A stretch of DNA of 64,000 nt from Tetradesmus obliquus (GCA_030272155.1 CP126207.1:372001-436000), one strand, 5' to 3'; shown: positions 45,012-57,000, counted from the stretch's first letter. Translations and numbers: made by a program. The notes: generated by a model not told the origin, from the letters alone.

Positions 45012-46183
45012 AGGCTGTGTCCAGGCGACTCCCTCACCCCAGTGAGTGTAGGGGTGCTGTCTGGCTACTTCGTAGCACCTAGCCTGAACATCCCCTGCCG
45101 CTGCTGCTGCTGCTGCTGCCGCTGCTGCTGCAGGCTGTCCCCAGGCGACTCCCACACCCCGCTGCTGGTAGCTGTGCTTTCTGGCAGCGTGGCGGCTGTG
45201 GAGAAGCTGATTGCGCTGGGCGCAGACCCTAACCTGCCGGCTGGTGTGGAGCAGAAGCCAGCCATCTATGTGAGCAGTGTTTGATGCTTTGTTGTTTGTT
45301 ATGTGTCCAGCCATGTGTGTCGTGGTTTTCTTGCAAATGGTCTTTCATAAGCAGTTTGATATGTTTGTATATGTTCGTTGTGTGGCGGCTGTGGAGAAGC
45401 TAATCGCGCTGGGCGCAGACCCCAACCTGCCAGCTGGTGTGGAGCAGAAGCCAGCCATGTATGTAAGCAGTGTTTGACTCTTTACTGTTTGTTATGTGTC
45501 CAGCCGTGCGTGCCGTGGTTTTCATGCAATTGGTCTTTCATAAGCAGTTTGATATGTTTGTATATGTTTGTTGTGTGGTGGCTGTGGAGAAGCTAATCGC
45601 GCTGGGCGCAGACCCCAACCTGCCAGCTGGTGTGGAGCAGAAGCCAGCCATCTATGTAAGCAGTGTTTGATTCTTTACTGTTTGTTATGTGTCCAGCCGT
45701 GCGTGCCGTGGTTTTCATGCAATTGGTCTTTCATAAGCAGTTTGATATGTTTGTATATGTTTGTTGTGTGGCTGCTGTGGAGAAGCTGATTGCGCTCGGC
45801 GCAGACCCTAACATGCCGGCTGGTGTGGAGCAGAAGCCAGCCATCTATGTGAGCCGCGTTTGGTCGTTTTGTTGATGTTAGGTGTCCTGCCGTGCGTGCT
45901 GGCCTGCCGCTGTTTCCAAGTGCTGCAATCCAAAGTTGAGATGACCTTTGTCAAGCAGTCTGACATGCTGTTTGTTGGGTGGCGGCTGTGGAGCAGCTGA
46001 TTTCGCTGAGCCCAGACGCTAACCTGCCGGCTGGCGTAGAACAGAAGCCAGCCCTACACGCAAAAGACGAGCCTGATTGCTGGTCTGCTGCTGCTGCTGC
46101 TGGTGCTGCTGCTGCTGCAGGCTGCTGCCAAGAAGGGCTCACTAGACATGGTGACCAAGCTGGTTGAGCTGACACCAATGCAC

Positions 46184-46236
<53 letters not shown>

Positions 46237-46755
46237 AGGCTGCTGCCAAGAAGGGCTCACTGCACATGGTGACCAAGCTGGTTGAGCTGACACCAATGCA
46301 CTCCGCTGCTGCTGCTGCTGCTGCCGCTGCTGCTGCTGCAGGCTGCTGCCAAGAAGGGCTCACTAGACATGGTGACCAAGCTGGTTGAGCTGGGTGCAGA
46401 GTGGCCGCATGGCAAGATTGCATCGCTCACTGGGAATGACGTCGTGCAGCTGCTGGTGGAGAGCTACAAAGGCGCAAAGAAGCTGCAGGTGGGATTGAAA
46501 TTCATAAGTTTTGGGGTTGGGCGGGGTTGCTTCTGTCCTGCTGGACGCGATGCTGTGCAGCTGCTGGTTGAGAGCTACAAATGCGCCAAGAAGCTGCAGG
46601 TGGGTCTGGATCTGAGGGTTTTGGGGGTGCGATTCTTGCTGTAACTGATGTGGTGCAGCTGCTGGTGACGTACGTAGGAGCAGGTAAGCCCAGTATGGCG
46701 GTCAAGCTGCTCTTGCTTTGCTGCTGCGTACTAATGCTGCCGTGTTGCCACCCGC

Positions 46756-46795
<40 letters not shown>

Positions 46796-48928
46796 ATTGT
46801 TTCACTCCTGCAGCCCAGCATGGCGGTCAAGCTGCTGACAGCAGCAGAGAAGCGCTGGCAGCAGGCTCGCTGCAAGCAGGGCGACGCAGCGGCAGCAGCA
46901 GCAGCAGCGGAGCGCGAGGCAGCAGCAGCAGCAGCGTGGCTGCTGCAGAAAGAGGAGCAGGAGCAGCAGCAGGGCAAGGATGGTGTTGAGGCTGCTGTAG
47001 CTGCCGGCGGCGGTAAGAGCAAGAAGAAAAAGGGCAAAAAGGCGAGCGGCAGCTCTGCAGCGAGCCAGATTCGAAAGCGGGTCTGGGACGAGGACGGCTC
47101 TGAAAGCACAGCAGCAGCAGCTGAGGCAGACGGAGCAGCACAGGAGGAGGAGGAGGAGGAGCTGGGTGATGTGAGCCCCGAGGTTTTTGTGGTTCAAGAG
47201 CTACAGAAGATGAGCTTGCAGGAACAGCAGCAGCAGCAGCAGCGCAAGGAGGCGGCGGCAGCAGCAGAGAAGGCTGCTGCTGGTGTCAAAAGGGAGCAGC
47301 AGCAGCAGCAGCAGCAGGCAAACGGCGGCAGCAACGGTGGCGTGTTTGTGTTTGGACAGACAAAGAGTGTGCCAGCAGCAGCAGCAGCAACAGGCAAGGA
47401 GCACAAAGTAGTCGTCAAGCGATCCACACCCAAGGCTGCCGAAGCAGCAGCTGCTGTTGCTGCCAATGGCAGCATGGCTGCTGCAGCAGCAGGGTGGGGT
47501 GGGCCCTTTGCTGACAAGGCTTTGCAGCAGCAGGACAAGGAAGCAGGGCAGCCAGATGCTGCTGCTGCTACTACAAAGGCTGCTGCAGCTTCGGCGGCTG
47601 GCGGCAGCAGCATCAAAGACCCGCCAGCAGCAGGCGGCAAGGCTGCTGCTGCTGCTGCTGCTGATGGCGGCAGTGACGCAGCGCAGCGGCGCAGTAGCAC
47701 CAGCGGCGAAGATAATAAGTCTGCAGAAAAGCTGACCAAAGACAAGGCGACAGCAGCAGCAGAAGGTGGCAGCAGCACGGCTCAGCAGCAGCCAAGCTCT
47801 GCTGAAGCAGCACCAGCAGCGGCTCAGGGCAGCGCCAGCAGCAGTGCCAGCAGCGGCGGCAGCATCAAAGTTCTGAAAGCATCCAGCAAGGGGGTTCCTC
47901 TAATTGGCGGGCAACCAGTCGGCAGCAGCAGCAGCAGCAGCATGACTGCTGCCGGCGCTCGTCTCAGCGACAGCAGCAGCAGGAAGGATCAGGCAGATCT
48001 GCTGGAGCCTGCTGCTAGCGGCAGCAGCAGCAGCAGCGTCTCTGAGGCTGCTGCTGCTGCCAGCAGGGCTATGGCTGATATCTTCAGCCGCCCATGTTCT
48101 GCTCCCAAGGTGGCAGAGCAGCAGCAGCAGCAGCAGCAGCATGTGAGGCATGCCAGGGACGCGAACCATGCTGCTGCTGCTGCGCTCGTGTCTGCTGTGA
48201 AACAGGCCGCTGCACCCTCAGCACGTGCAGGCGCTGCTGCCAGCCGCCAGCAGCAGCAGCAGCAGGATGGACTTACTGCTGCAGATGAGCTGCCGTATGC
48301 AGATGAACACAGCATGGGTGACGACAGCAGCAGCGGCACAGGGTTCATTGACCCGCGCGCTTCAACCAAGCGCGGCCAGAAGCTCGCGGCAGCAGCAGCA
48401 GCGGCAGCAGCAGCAGCGGTCGCAGGCATCTCCAGGTCCGGCGGCGGCAGCAGCAGCGGCGGCCGTGGCAGCGGCGCCGTCAGCGCGAGCGGCAGCAGCG
48501 CGGTGAGCAGTCCTAGGGTCGGGGCACTCAACCCCTCGGCTGCACCCTTTCGGCCTGTTGAGGACGCTGCTGCTGCTGCTGCAAATGTGGCATCCTCTCA
48601 CTTAAACCCCAGCATACCCCACGCAACGCACACGCCTGCAGCAGCAGCAGCAGAGGGTGGCAGCAGCAGCAGCAGCAGCAATGCAGGGCCTGCTGACCGC
48701 GTCACTCGGGCGCTGCCGCCACACCTCTTATGGCGAGGCGGCGCCGCTGCCAACCCCCAGCTGAGTGCAGCAGCAGCAGCAGCAGGGGCAGCAGCAGCAG
48801 CAGGGGCAGCACCCACTGACAGCCCCAGCTATGTGCAGCAGCAGCAGCAGCAGCAGTTGGGCAGTGGTGCTGCAGCTGCACCTGCTGCCTCCTACAACCT
48901 GCCACCTCACCTGGCACACACCCAACAT

Positions 48929-48962
<34 letters not shown>

Positions 48963-50104
48963 CGACTGGCAGCCCGCATGAGACATCAGCGCCAGCTGCT
49001 GCTGGATCATCAGCTGCAGGCGCTACACACATGTATGCAGCAGCAGAGAGCACCCGCTACTCCTTCACAGGTGCTGCTGCTGCTGCTGCTGCTGCTCCGG
49101 GGGATGCAGCTGTGCCTGCATCTTATCAGCAGCAGCAGCAGCAGCAGGGTCCTTTTGCAGGCACTGCTGCAATGCCAGTGCCTGCTGCATCTGCTGCTGC
49201 TGCTGCTGCTGCTACACCTGCCTACCCCTCGTTCCCACAACCATCGCCGCACTACCCTCAGCCATACCAACAGCAGCAGCAGCAGCCACAGCAGCAGTAC
49301 GGCCCACCGCCTGGTCAGCAGCAGTACGTGCAGCCGCCGCCAGGTCAGCAGCAGCACAACCAGCTGCCAGATCAGCAGCAGTACGGCCAGGCCCACCAAC
49401 CCCTCCAGCAGCAGCAGCAGTACGGGCAGTACGGCCCGCCGCCAGGTCAGCAGCAGTATGGGCAGTACGGCCCACCTCCTGCTGCTGCCCATGTGCAGCA
49501 GTACAGTGCACCACCACTGCAGCAGCAGACCTACGCGCCAGTGCAGTATGATCAGTACGCACAGTACCAGCAGCAGCAGGGGCCCGCACAGGTGGGCTAT
49601 CAGCAGCAGATGGCGCCAGCTCCTGCTGCTGCTGCTGCTGCTGCGCCATACAGTGCTCCTGGTCCCTATCAGCAGCAGCAGCCAGGTGCATATGGGCCCC
49701 CTCCCCCGCAGCAGCAGCAGCAGCAGGGCCCCCACAGTGCAGGAGCAGCAGCAGCAGCAGGCGCCGCGTACCACACGGCAGCACCAATGTATGGCAGTGG
49801 CGCGCCGCCACCTGCAGCAGCAGCAGCAGCAGGAGCGGGCGCTCTCCCGCACCCCGGCGGCAGCAGCAGCAGCAGCAGCACAGGCGGCGGCTGGGGTGCT
49901 GCCAACGCAGCAGCAATGCCCATGCCTGCTGTCTCTTCCGGCCCTCCATCTTCTGGACCTTACTCTGCAGGTGGCAGCAGCAGCAGCGCTGTGCCTGGAG
50001 GTGCGCAAAATGGCATGGCAACAGCTGGTGCAATGATGACCTCGAGCATACCAGGTGTGGGTGCAGCAGCAGGGTACGCAGGTGGCTGGGGGCAGGCAGG
50101 GCCC

Positions 50105-50136
<32 letters not shown>

Positions 50137-50505
50137 AGCACCATACAATGCACCTCCCGGCGCGCCTGGGGTTGCGCAGCAAGGCGCAGCAGGGTATCAG
50201 CAGTACTACCAACCCCAGCAGCAGCAGCACTGGCAGCAGCAGCAGCAGCAGTACAGCCAGCAGCAGCAGTACATGCCACACCCGCAGCCGCCGGAGCAGC
50301 AGCAGCAGCAGCCCTGGCAGCAGCAGCAGCAGCAGCAGCAGCTGGCGGTGCCTCAAGGGCCGCCGTCTGGCCCTGCCAATGCAGCTGCTGCTGCTGCTGC
50401 GCTGCCGCCTTACATGGCAATGATGATGCAGCGATCCGGCTCAGGAAGCCACCACCAGCAGCAGCCTCACATGGCAACGATGATGCAGCGATCTGGCTCA
50501 GGAAG

Positions 50506-50536
<31 letters not shown>

Positions 50537-50845
50537 CAGGGGAGTGCCGCACCTGCCGCACCTCCAGCAGCAGCAGCAGCAGCAGCAGCGCGTGGCGATC
50601 ACGGTACTATTAGCCGCATGGCCTCTTCAGAGCTGCAGCGGCTGCGGGAGGCTCACGAGACGATGACGTGCTGCGTGGTGTGCATGGACGCACCGCGCAG
50701 CGTGCTGCTGCTGCCCTGCAAGCACCTGGCCCTGTGTGAGGGCTGCAGCATGAGCCTGCAGGGAGGGGGCGGCAGCCGCAGCAACACCTGCCCGGTGTGC
50801 AGGGTGCCTGTGGTGCAGCACATCGCAGGGGTGTACATGACGTGA
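39091..50845 (+). CDS. ankyrin-repeat protein with long Q/A/S/P-rich region and C-terminal RING finger (11 exons, 1862 aa)
   Basis: Probably a RING-type E3 ubiquitin ligase that binds targets through ankyrin repeats, like the plant XB3/XBAT group in architecture (inference). Exons: 39091-39189, 39516-39654, 40606-40864, 41599-41716, 42732-42931, 43317-43400, 43710-43847, 44069-44305, 45134-45269, 46342-46488 and 46814-50845; every junction is in phase. Residues 1-519 hold ankyrin-type units (SYWLHDAVARGDLK, HVAIMQRNTAAEQLLLEAG, GKGNTALHYSLE, LLDLGANMNLYNKVGYTSF, IAKQLLSHGADPQAG, AVEKLIALGADPNLP). The last exon is one 4.03 kb frame: Ala/Gln/Ser-rich, then a Gln-Pro-Tyr-rich part, then a C3HC4 RING from Cys1806 (CVVCMD, LLPCKHLALCEGC, CPVCR) to the end VYMT. 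An in-frame TGA directly precedes the ATG at 39091. Confidence 0.9.
40320..41022 (+). repeat. partial copies around ANK-RING exon 3
   Basis: Three short 5' copies start with caggcggcaa at about 40321, 40417 and 40518. They precede the complete exon at 40606. A 3' copy (GTGGCGGATGTGGTCAG/gtggg) is at about 41001-41022. Confidence 0.75.
41214..42430 (+). repeat. ladder around ANK-RING exon 4: three 5' copies, five 3' copies
   Basis: 5' copies, each after a ctgcag acceptor: 41214-41273 (with an in-frame TAG), 41342-41404 and 41473-41535, all reading HRMxExVAKxLVK. 3' copies, repeating GDGKGNTALHxSLELDDLP plus about 90 bp of intron: about 41811-41830 (fragment), 41918-41976, 42068-42125, 42216-42278 and 42367-42424. 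The two most distal copies have lost the donor. The complete exon is 41599-41716. Confidence 0.9.
42459..43139 (+). repeat. partial copies around ANK-RING exon 5
   Basis: Two 5' copies (42512-42581 and 42628-42699), each after a CTG run ending in gctgcag, read TCxxLLDLGxNxNLYN. One 3' copy (43040-43139) reads TYMMSLGADVNGGSSRPLQL and ends at a donor. Confidence 0.9.
43924..44752 (+). repeat. partial copies around ANK-RING exon 8
   Basis: A decayed 5' copy is at about 43924-43995. Two 3' copies at about 44407-44519 and 44639-44750 read LQRVxAASLSKAAA and then ITTTVAPCLN. The second has lost its donor (gaactagtaag). Confidence 0.85.
45014..46049 (+). repeat. partial copies around ANK-RING exon 9, including a 194-bp tandem unit
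   Basis: One short 5' copy starts at 45014 (after a CTG run). Four 3' copies at about 45381-45460, 45576-45656, 45771-45850 and 45981-46049 read AVEKLIALGADPNLPAGVEQ. The first three are separated by nearly identical intron sequence (gtccagccgtgcgtgcc, cagtttgatatgtttg), making a unit of about 194 bp. Confidence 0.9.
46121..46712 (+). repeat. partial copies around ANK-RING exons 10 and 11
   Basis: Two 5' copies of exon 10 (46121-46172 and 46239-46290) read AAKKGSLDMVTKLVEL after CTG-run acceptors. Two 3' copies (about 46548-46600 and 46641-46684) repeat VQLLVESYK or part of it. A short 5' copy of exon 11 (CCCAGTATGGCGGTCAAG) is at about 46690-46710. Confidence 0.85.
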
Positions 50846-50874
50846 TGATGTCGTGATGGCAGCAGCAGCAACAG

Positions 50875-51215
50875 CAGTAGGGGGGGTGTGAGCCTGCAGG
50901 GCGGCGGCAGCAGCCGCAGCAACACCTGCCCCGTGTGCAGGGTGCCTGTGGTGCAGCACATCGCGGGGTGTACATAACGTGACGTTGCAATGGCAGCAGC
51001 AGCAGGGGCATGCACTGAAATCCATGCGCAGCTTGCCCAACTGCTGTTTTGAATGTGCATAGATGCGCAGCGTGCTGCTGCTGCCCTGCAAGCACCTGTC
51101 CCTGTGTGAGGGCTGCAGCATGAGCCTGCAGGGAGGGGGCGGCAGCCGCAGCAACACCTGCCCGGTGTGCAGGGTGCCTGTGGTGCAGCACATTGCAGGG
51201 GTACATGACTTGAAC
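50875..51215 (+). pseudogene. two downstream partial copies of the RING-encoding 3' end
   Basis: About 50881-50975 repeats the end of the RING (SLQGGGSSRSNTCPVCRVPV) but shifts frame before the stop. About 51065-51206 is longer (RSVLLLPCKHLSLCEGC to VVQHIAGV) and differs from the gene at only a few bases. Neither has the first zinc-binding CxxC pair. These are tail copies of the final exon, so here the duplicated edge is the transcript end rather than a donor. Confidence 0.85.
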
Positions 51216-53665
51216 TGTGAGGATACTTGCAGCAGCAGCAGCAGCAGGGGTAACTGCTGATTCCCAAGGCTTGTCCGGCATTGATCAACTCATGGTTGCA
51301 GCGTGATCATCGGGTCACCTGCACAGAGTGCAGGGTGTCTGGGGAAGAGGCTGGGTTGGTCAGTGTGGCACGCAGGCCCTGTGGGATGGTTTTTGGATGT
51401 AAAATGGCTGGGGTGTACATACCGTGATCATGTTTGAATCGGCAGCAGCAGCAGCAGCAGCGTGGTTGGTATGATGGCCGGGGAGTGTTGCATGCAGTAG
51501 AAAGAAGCTGCAGGTGCTGCCTGGCTGCTGCATCGTGATCAAGCCGTGAACAATAGCAGCAGCAGCAGCAGCAGCATGGTTAGTTTGGTGTATAGTCTTA
51601 GCTGTGGGGGTTGAGGACTCATGGGTGTGGAAACAGCACTAAAACTCGTGATTCCATTCTGACAAGATGGTGGGTGGGGGTGGGAGGATTGCGTGTGTGG
51701 TTTGGTCAAGCCCTGGGCTCAGTTCTGAGCATGATGCACGGGTTTTGGTTGTTTGTGTGTGACCACTCACATCTAGTATCATGCTAGTAGGAATGCGCAG
51801 CTTTTGTTGCTGGTGCTGCCTGGCAGATGATGATGCACCGGTTTTGGAGGAATTCGCGTGACCATTGACGTCTAGTAGCGTGCTAGTGGGGCTGCTGGTA
51901 GGACTGCGCGGCCCTGGTGCTGCCTGGCAGCAACTGCACAGCCTGCTGCTGCATGCTCGCTGCATCCCAGCTGGCTGAGAAAGAAAGCTCGATAAATGGA
52001 GGGGTTATATATCTGCCCTGTACTTTGGTATCCTGGCTTTGTATAGACTTCGTCATTTTAAATCTGAAGCCATAAGTGTGTGGTGCTTCCTGTCATCAGC
52101 TGTGACTCCCGTCCTTGGCTGTGCACCAAATTATTTTGCTGAATGCATTCAGCTTTTGCCCATTGTAGTGTCTTTTCTGAAACTCTTGCAGCAACGTCAG
52201 TCTGTTGCCCTGGACAGTGGGCAGCAGAGGGCAGCGGGCAGCTGTTCATCTCGCTTGAGCGCGTTCATTCATATACGTGGCATGCCGTGTTCATCATCTG
52301 AATTTTGCACTGAGTCACTGCCCTAGTCACTGGAAATGTAACTTGTGTAGTTGTACTGGCAGCAGTGACTTGCTGCCAGTACAACTACACAAGTTACACT
52401 TCCAGCCAATGATGCAGGGCACTTCGCCCTGTGGGTAGCCAATGACAGGCTCATTGGGCAGAGAAATACAACAACAGTCACTCAGTGACTGCGACAGTCA
52501 CTGCTGTTATTACTGCCGTAGTGCGACAGTCACTCCCGCCGTCACTGCGGTGGTGACTGCGGGGTGAGCAGGGGTTTCAGCTGTTTGAAATAGCCACATT
52601 CATGCAACAGTTTCAAACACACCACACCTCACTGGCACTACGATGCAACTTTTCATACAATCAGTGTATACCATAGTAGTGTTGACGCGTGCGAGTACAT
52701 AGCCGCTTTTTGCTGCTTATAACGGTTTTAGAGGACGTAGAAACGTCTATGTGCAGACGTGCGGACTTGAGCCACAGGCGCTGCCTGTCTGACAGTCACA
52801 GTGTTGTGGGACCGGTCCCATCCTCGCAGAGACTCCTTCCGCACGGTGAGTGTGCGTAGTCAGCTCCCAAACACGCATTAACACTAAGTATTGAGCGTAT
52901 TACTTTGTTGATGGCAGTATCATAGCCTCTCGAGGTGTCTCATCCAACCCAGATCTCCACCCGCTACGGCAGGTGAGCTTGAGTCAAGGCAGCTACAGCA
53001 CCTTCGGCTTGCTGTAATAGTATAAATAACATTAGCAAGTGTCAGATCGAGCAGTTGCATGTCATCGGACAGCGGTTTGCAGCATTGTGTGCTGCTGTCA
53101 GCTGTGCGACCCTCTGGATCGGGCTTACGCAGGCATACCCAGGCACATTGGCGGTAAATTAGTAACTGATGTCAAATGCTACTAATTCAAAGTAGCAGGA
53201 CGGCGCATCGGCAAGCAGTATGCACCCTGGCTTGCCTGCCATGTGCAAGCAGTGTTGCATGTAGGCGGTCAGGCCATGAAACAGCCGGAGTAAGCCACGT
53301 ATATATGCTCTAAGGTTTAGTTCGTCAGCTTAAGCCACGCATCGCCATCAGAGCCGTGCCCTGTGCAAAGGAGTGACATGGAGCGCTGCCTCGACTCGTC
53401 GTGTTTCAGAGATTTGGTACCCCACAGCCTTGCCATAAAAGCCGCAACTGCTAATTTTGCAACATCACACGGCGCCGCTCTGCAACCAACCTGTGACGGA
53501 GCACTGGCCGTTCCAGGTGTAACCAGGGGCTGTTTTAGTGCTGGGTTGACTACCATGCTCATCATCACGCAATTACACCTGCTTCTGTTTGTTTTTACTT
53601 CGCACTGCCATGCAGGGTTCATTTGGAGCATTTATAGGCTCATCAGCAATTCAACGGTGACAGCA
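51216..53665. other. intergenic spacer after the ANK-RING gene
   Basis: No protein gene seen. Contents: CAG runs at 51441-51461 and 51557-51574; a segment repeated near 51760-51800 and 51855-51905 (cgtctagta-cgtgctag type); the hairpin at 52330-52405; and a stretch dense in agtcact/agtgact words (52310-52565). The rest (52566-53630) is free of triplet runs and unlike the neighbouring DNA in texture. Confidence 0.5.
52330..52405. repeat. near-perfect inverted repeat with 35-bp arms and 6-bp loop
   Basis: The arms 52330-52364 and 52371-52405 are reverse complements at 34 of 35 positions. The loop is gtgact. The inner half of the left arm reads gtagttgtactggcagca. No terminal direct duplication or ORF is visible, so it could be a small-RNA foldback, a MITE remnant or a local inverted duplication. 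Confidence 0.9.
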
Positions 53666-54036
53666 ATGAGCGAGCCGATGATGTCAGCGGGCACGCGCCA
53701 GCTGGCTGCGTGGGCCCTGCTGCTGAGCGCCCTTGCAGCGAGTGCTGCTGCTCAAGGTGAGGCACTACAGCATGGGAGTGAGCATATAGTTGCATTTGTG
53801 CTGTGCCAAATAGTGCGTCCTGCAAGCCCTCATACAGTGAGCGGCGGCTGCAGCTGCCTGCTGCTACCTGTGCGTGCACTGCATCAGCAGCACCACGTCG
53901 CACTGAATGACATCAAATAAAATGGAAGAGGCTAGTTTCTAAAAAAAGTTAATGCCGCGCCAGGTGTCCTCACCCTTGCTGCAAGAGGCGTACCAAAGGC
54001 GCTCATGACTGCTGGTCACAGACGCTGCTGCTTGAC

Positions 54037-54095
<59 letters not shown>

Positions 54096-57000
54096 TGCCG
54101 CCGCCGCTGCTGCTGCTGCTGCATGTACAGGCGACGCTGCTGCCATTGATGCCATCACCTTGCTACAAAAACACCCTGAGTATAGCTGTGTTGTTGCTGT
54201 TGCCAGTGCTGGTGCTGCTACATATCACCCATGCTGCCAGTCCCAGACACTTCCATGACTGCCAACTACAGACACTGCTGTGGCGCTTGCCCCTGCTGCT
54301 GCCGCTGCCACTGCTGCTGTTGCTGCTGCTGCCGCTGCTGCCTGCTGCTGCTGCCGCTGCTGCCGCTGCTGCCTGCTGCTGCTGCTGTAGGTGCTGCACC
54401 TGCTGAGGGCGTTGCAGCTGCAGCGAGCAACACTGGGAGGACCTTGCCCACGCGGGGCCGTGGCGTGGGGGTGAGTGTGTGGCTGCTGCAGTCGTTGCTC
54501 TGTTTGTGGCTTCTGTAGTCGTCGTTCTTGTTGTTGCTTCTGTGGTGTGCGTCCAAGCTCAGCTGGACTATGTAAGACATGTGGGTGAGTCAGGAGCTGG
54601 CCAACCCGGGGCCGTGGCGTGGGGGTGCGAGTGTGGTGCTGTAGTCGCTGTTCTTGTGGCTGTTTCTGCTACCCTCTTCAAACTCCGCTGCAGCAAGCAA
54701 GCTTGCTTAAGCAGCACTGATGCAAGGAGGCCTGGCTCACCCGGGGCCGCAACATTGGAGCCAGTGCGTGGCTGCTGCTGCAGCTCCGAGTCACAGCTCC
54801 AATGCATCTGAAGCCGGTGGTGTACCGCACGTTGCTCTTTCCGCTGCCCTGCACGCCATGTGCCTCGTGCCTGCCTGCAAGCTGCAGAAGCAGCATCAGC
54901 TGCAGCCACTGCTTACAATGTACTGCTGTTGTACTGCTCTCAAGTGCTCTCAAGTGCTTTCCTTCCCCTTGCCCTTTTCTCTGTTGCGTGCCCTGCAGGC
55001 TGTCTGCCGTACCTGGAGGGTGCCGCCACGCACCTTCGACAGATTCAGCTGCCGCGCCGGGCTGACCTGCTGCGCCAACGCCCCCCAGGTCAGTGCAGAA
55101 GCACGATAATGTGCACAACTTGATGCAATACATTGTGATGTTTGGCTTGATCTATGGCTTGTTTTATGGCTATAGTTAAGGTTTGGCAGGTTCAGCTGCC
55201 GCGCCGGCCTGACCTGCTGCGCCAACGCCCCCCAGGTCAGTGCAGAAGCAGAGTATTGTGCACAACTTGATGCAATACATTGTGATGTTTGGCTTGATCT
55301 GCGGCTGCTTGTTTTATGACTATGATTGTTATTTGACAGTTCCAGCTGCCGTGCTGGCCTGACCTGCTGCGCAAACGCCCCGCAGGTCAGTGTGTGAGGA
55401 TTAACGCTCTCAATGTTGTTGCAGTGCATCTTGTTGTGTGGACTGAGTTTTGGCTTAGTATGTGGCTGAGTATATATGGTGGCCGGCCTGAGCTGCTGTG
55501 CCAACATGTTGTGCAACCAACATATCATGCAGAACTTCATGCACGCCACTGTGTAGCTTGATGCATGGCTTTGTTGGTGGTTTGACAAGTTTGCCTCCTG
55601 TGCTGGCCTGGCCTCCTCGCAAGTGGCTATGTCAATGCATTACATCATGCTATGTGGCTTGATGTATCAATGCGATGCATTGCCGGCCTGCAGGCCTGTC
55701 TTGCTGCGCCTGCAGCACCCAGGTCAGTTTGGGAGCAGCACATTCTGCAGGCACTGATGCGATGCACCCTGCTGTGTGACGTGCTGTGTGCACGGCCTTC
55801 CCAAAGCGTGCTGGCAGGAGTGATCATGATGGCAGTTGCTGGTGATCTGACGTGCTGCTTTTGCTGTTTTCTGCACTGGGTTCTCCCCAAGTGCTGGCAG
55901 CGGTGCTTAGCTGCCGGCTGCAGCCTCCCAAGGAAGCATGTATACACAGCTTAAGGGTGCTCAAACCTGCTGCTTTTGCCTTGTTTGCATGCACTGCAGT
56001 GGGTCTTTCCCAAGAGTGCTGGCGCTGTGACTGCTGCAGCTTCCACCAACACCAACAACATTGGCAGTTAGCAGCATGAAGTGGACAGCTCGAACAATTT
56101 CACTATGGTGAGAGTGCCATGCAGGATGCAGTGTAGGCATCATGTTGCAGTGCAGGCATCATGTTGCAGATACACAGTGCTAGGCTTGCGTAGACCTTGT
56201 CATGTTGCAGTGCAGGCATTATGTTGCAGATACACAGTGCTAGGCTTGCGTAGACCTTCCTTGCCACTGCGTCACGGCATTTCATCGGCGATGCTCATGT
56301 GACATGCAATTGATGTTGCATCCTTGATGGTTGAAAGTGCAGCTGCAGATGTCTGGAGAGCCATGTAAAGCTAGTTGGGGTGCGGGCATTCATCATTTGC
56401 TGCTGCTGTGTAGGATTAGTTACCAAACTCCTGAGGCACAAGCATGACCTGCAATCCTACACACACTCATTTGCTGCCGCTGTTGCTCAGAGAAGGTAGA
56501 GGCAGCAGGTAGCAGCAGGCAGCGCTAAACGTGCTTCTCTCTGTTCCTCTGCATTGTCGACATGTATATACACAGTACTGCGCCATACTGCTGGCACGCA
56601 TTGACAAAATGTGCACGCTGCTGCTGCTGCTGCTGCTGTTGCTGCTGTGCGTGTGTGTGGTATGCGCAGGGTGTCTGCGCCCAGCAGTGCCCACCTGGTG
56701 AAAGCACTCCCTCTGTGAAATAACAATAATAATAAAATAATGATAATATTGATTTTTTAAAATAATTATAGTAATAATAACAACAGTAATAACAAGATTA
56801 GAGATGTCTTGATGCATCATACTCAACCCAACTTGAGGCCGCAAGCATGCTGTCATGTATGCACAGTGGGTTGGATCAACTTGCATTACCAGGAGTCATA
56901 AATCAACATTAACAACACCAACCCCTGCCTGGCCGCCCGCTTACTTCCTGTGCAACCCCTGCCGTTGCTTCCAACCGCAAATTGCCACCTTGCAGCCTGC

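Noticed and set aside
45270-45980. CRISPR-like array of regularly spaced repeats
   Set aside because: The repeats are about 194 bp, contain exon 9 sequence, and lie in a eukaryotic gene. There are no short spacers.
47194-50561. Long minus-strand frames opposite the last ANK-RING exon (up to 449 codons)
   Set aside because: CAG/GCA runs have no stop codons in several frames of either strand. They have no domain features, while the + frame ends in a complete RING.
52910-52945. Possible U4 snRNA start (ggcagtatcatagcc followed by gaggt)
   Set aside because: The 15-nt resemblance to the U4 5' region is not followed by the U4 body or an Sm site, and the k-turn sequence is missing, so I treat it as chance.
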